NCBI GenBank assembly: GCA_021735725.1
Contig: JAIPGS010000053.1
Span: 1-5,988, forward strand
Reading direction: 5' to 3'
Source of the DNA: Candidatus Babeliales bacterium
Lineage (GTDB): Bacteria > Babelota > Babeliae > Babelales > CAIQNR01
Length of the DNA: 5,988 nt
This document shows positions 5,945-5,988 of the stretch, piece by piece. The notes under the pieces were generated by a model. That model saw only the letters and a list, made by a program, of their open reading frames with translations. It ran no database searches and had not been told where the DNA came from. Each line of letters starts with the position of its first letter. Position 1 is the first letter of the stretch. The translations under genes were made by a program, and so were the position numbers.

Positions 5945-5965
5945 TCATTCACATATAAAATCCTG

Positions 5966-5984
5966 AATCAATCATTTGATTTTT
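5966..5984 (+). terminator. Weak putative terminator hairpin after recD2
   Basis: AATCAA (5966-5971) pairs with TTGATT (5976-5981) around the loop TCAT, followed by three more T residues. The stem is short with a single G-C pair, so termination efficiency would be low. It lies 21 bp after the recD2 stop, the expected place, and the window ends just beyond it. Confidence 0.3.
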
Positions 5985-5988
5985 CATT

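Noticed and set aside
1..5988. CRISPR arrays, transposases, tRNA or rRNA genes, toxin-antitoxin or defence genes
   Set aside because: No spaced repeat array, inverted-repeat-bounded element, cloverleaf or recognisable defence domain was seen; intergenic gaps are all under 140 bp.

Overview
The window is an AT-rich bacterial chromosome segment (roughly one third G+C by eye). It reads as ordinary, densely packed genes using the standard code, and every complete gene ends in TAA. Three things together suggest a host-associated Gram-negative-type bacterium, possibly of Candidatus Dependentiae (TM6): the low G+C, a deoxynucleoside kinase strikingly like eukaryotic deoxycytidine kinase, and a lineage-specific exported protein ending in an outer-membrane-like beta strand with terminal Phe. 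That assignment is inference from gene style and remembered relatives, not from a marker gene.

Left part (1-1136, minus strand). The start of atpF (F0 subunit b) runs off the left edge. It is preceded in transcription by a complete atpE (F0 subunit c), whose Gln31, Glu64 and Ser65 match the signature of sodium-binding c-rings. Upstream of atpE, where atpB is usually found, there is instead a 240-residue deoxynucleoside kinase carrying the dCK-type Ala/Arg/Asp specificity triad. A promoter-like sequence lies between kinase and atpE, so the atp genes may start their own transcript here.

Centre (1137-2992). A 135-bp divergent intergenic region holds a good sigma70-type promoter for the rightward gene, a weaker overlapping one for the kinase, and a perfect 6-3-6 dyad between the plus-strand boxes. 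The rightward gene encodes a 554-residue exported, probably beta-barrel protein of unknown function. It has a duplicated start region and a (GAT)5 aspartate tract. A strong hairpin terminator with A- and T-tracts closes it.

Right part (2993-5988, plus strand). A 236-residue secreted, helical protein of unknown function, with an apparent internal duplication, is followed after only 15 bp by a complete recD2-type helicase gene. The two are probably co-transcribed, and a weak hairpin follows recD2. The genes serve separate roles: energy coupling, nucleotide salvage, cell envelope, and DNA repair. I see no mobile element, CRISPR array, RNA gene or defence island, and no clear evidence of a wholly new system. 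The best leads are the sodium-type c subunit, the eukaryote-like kinase and the two orphan exported proteins.
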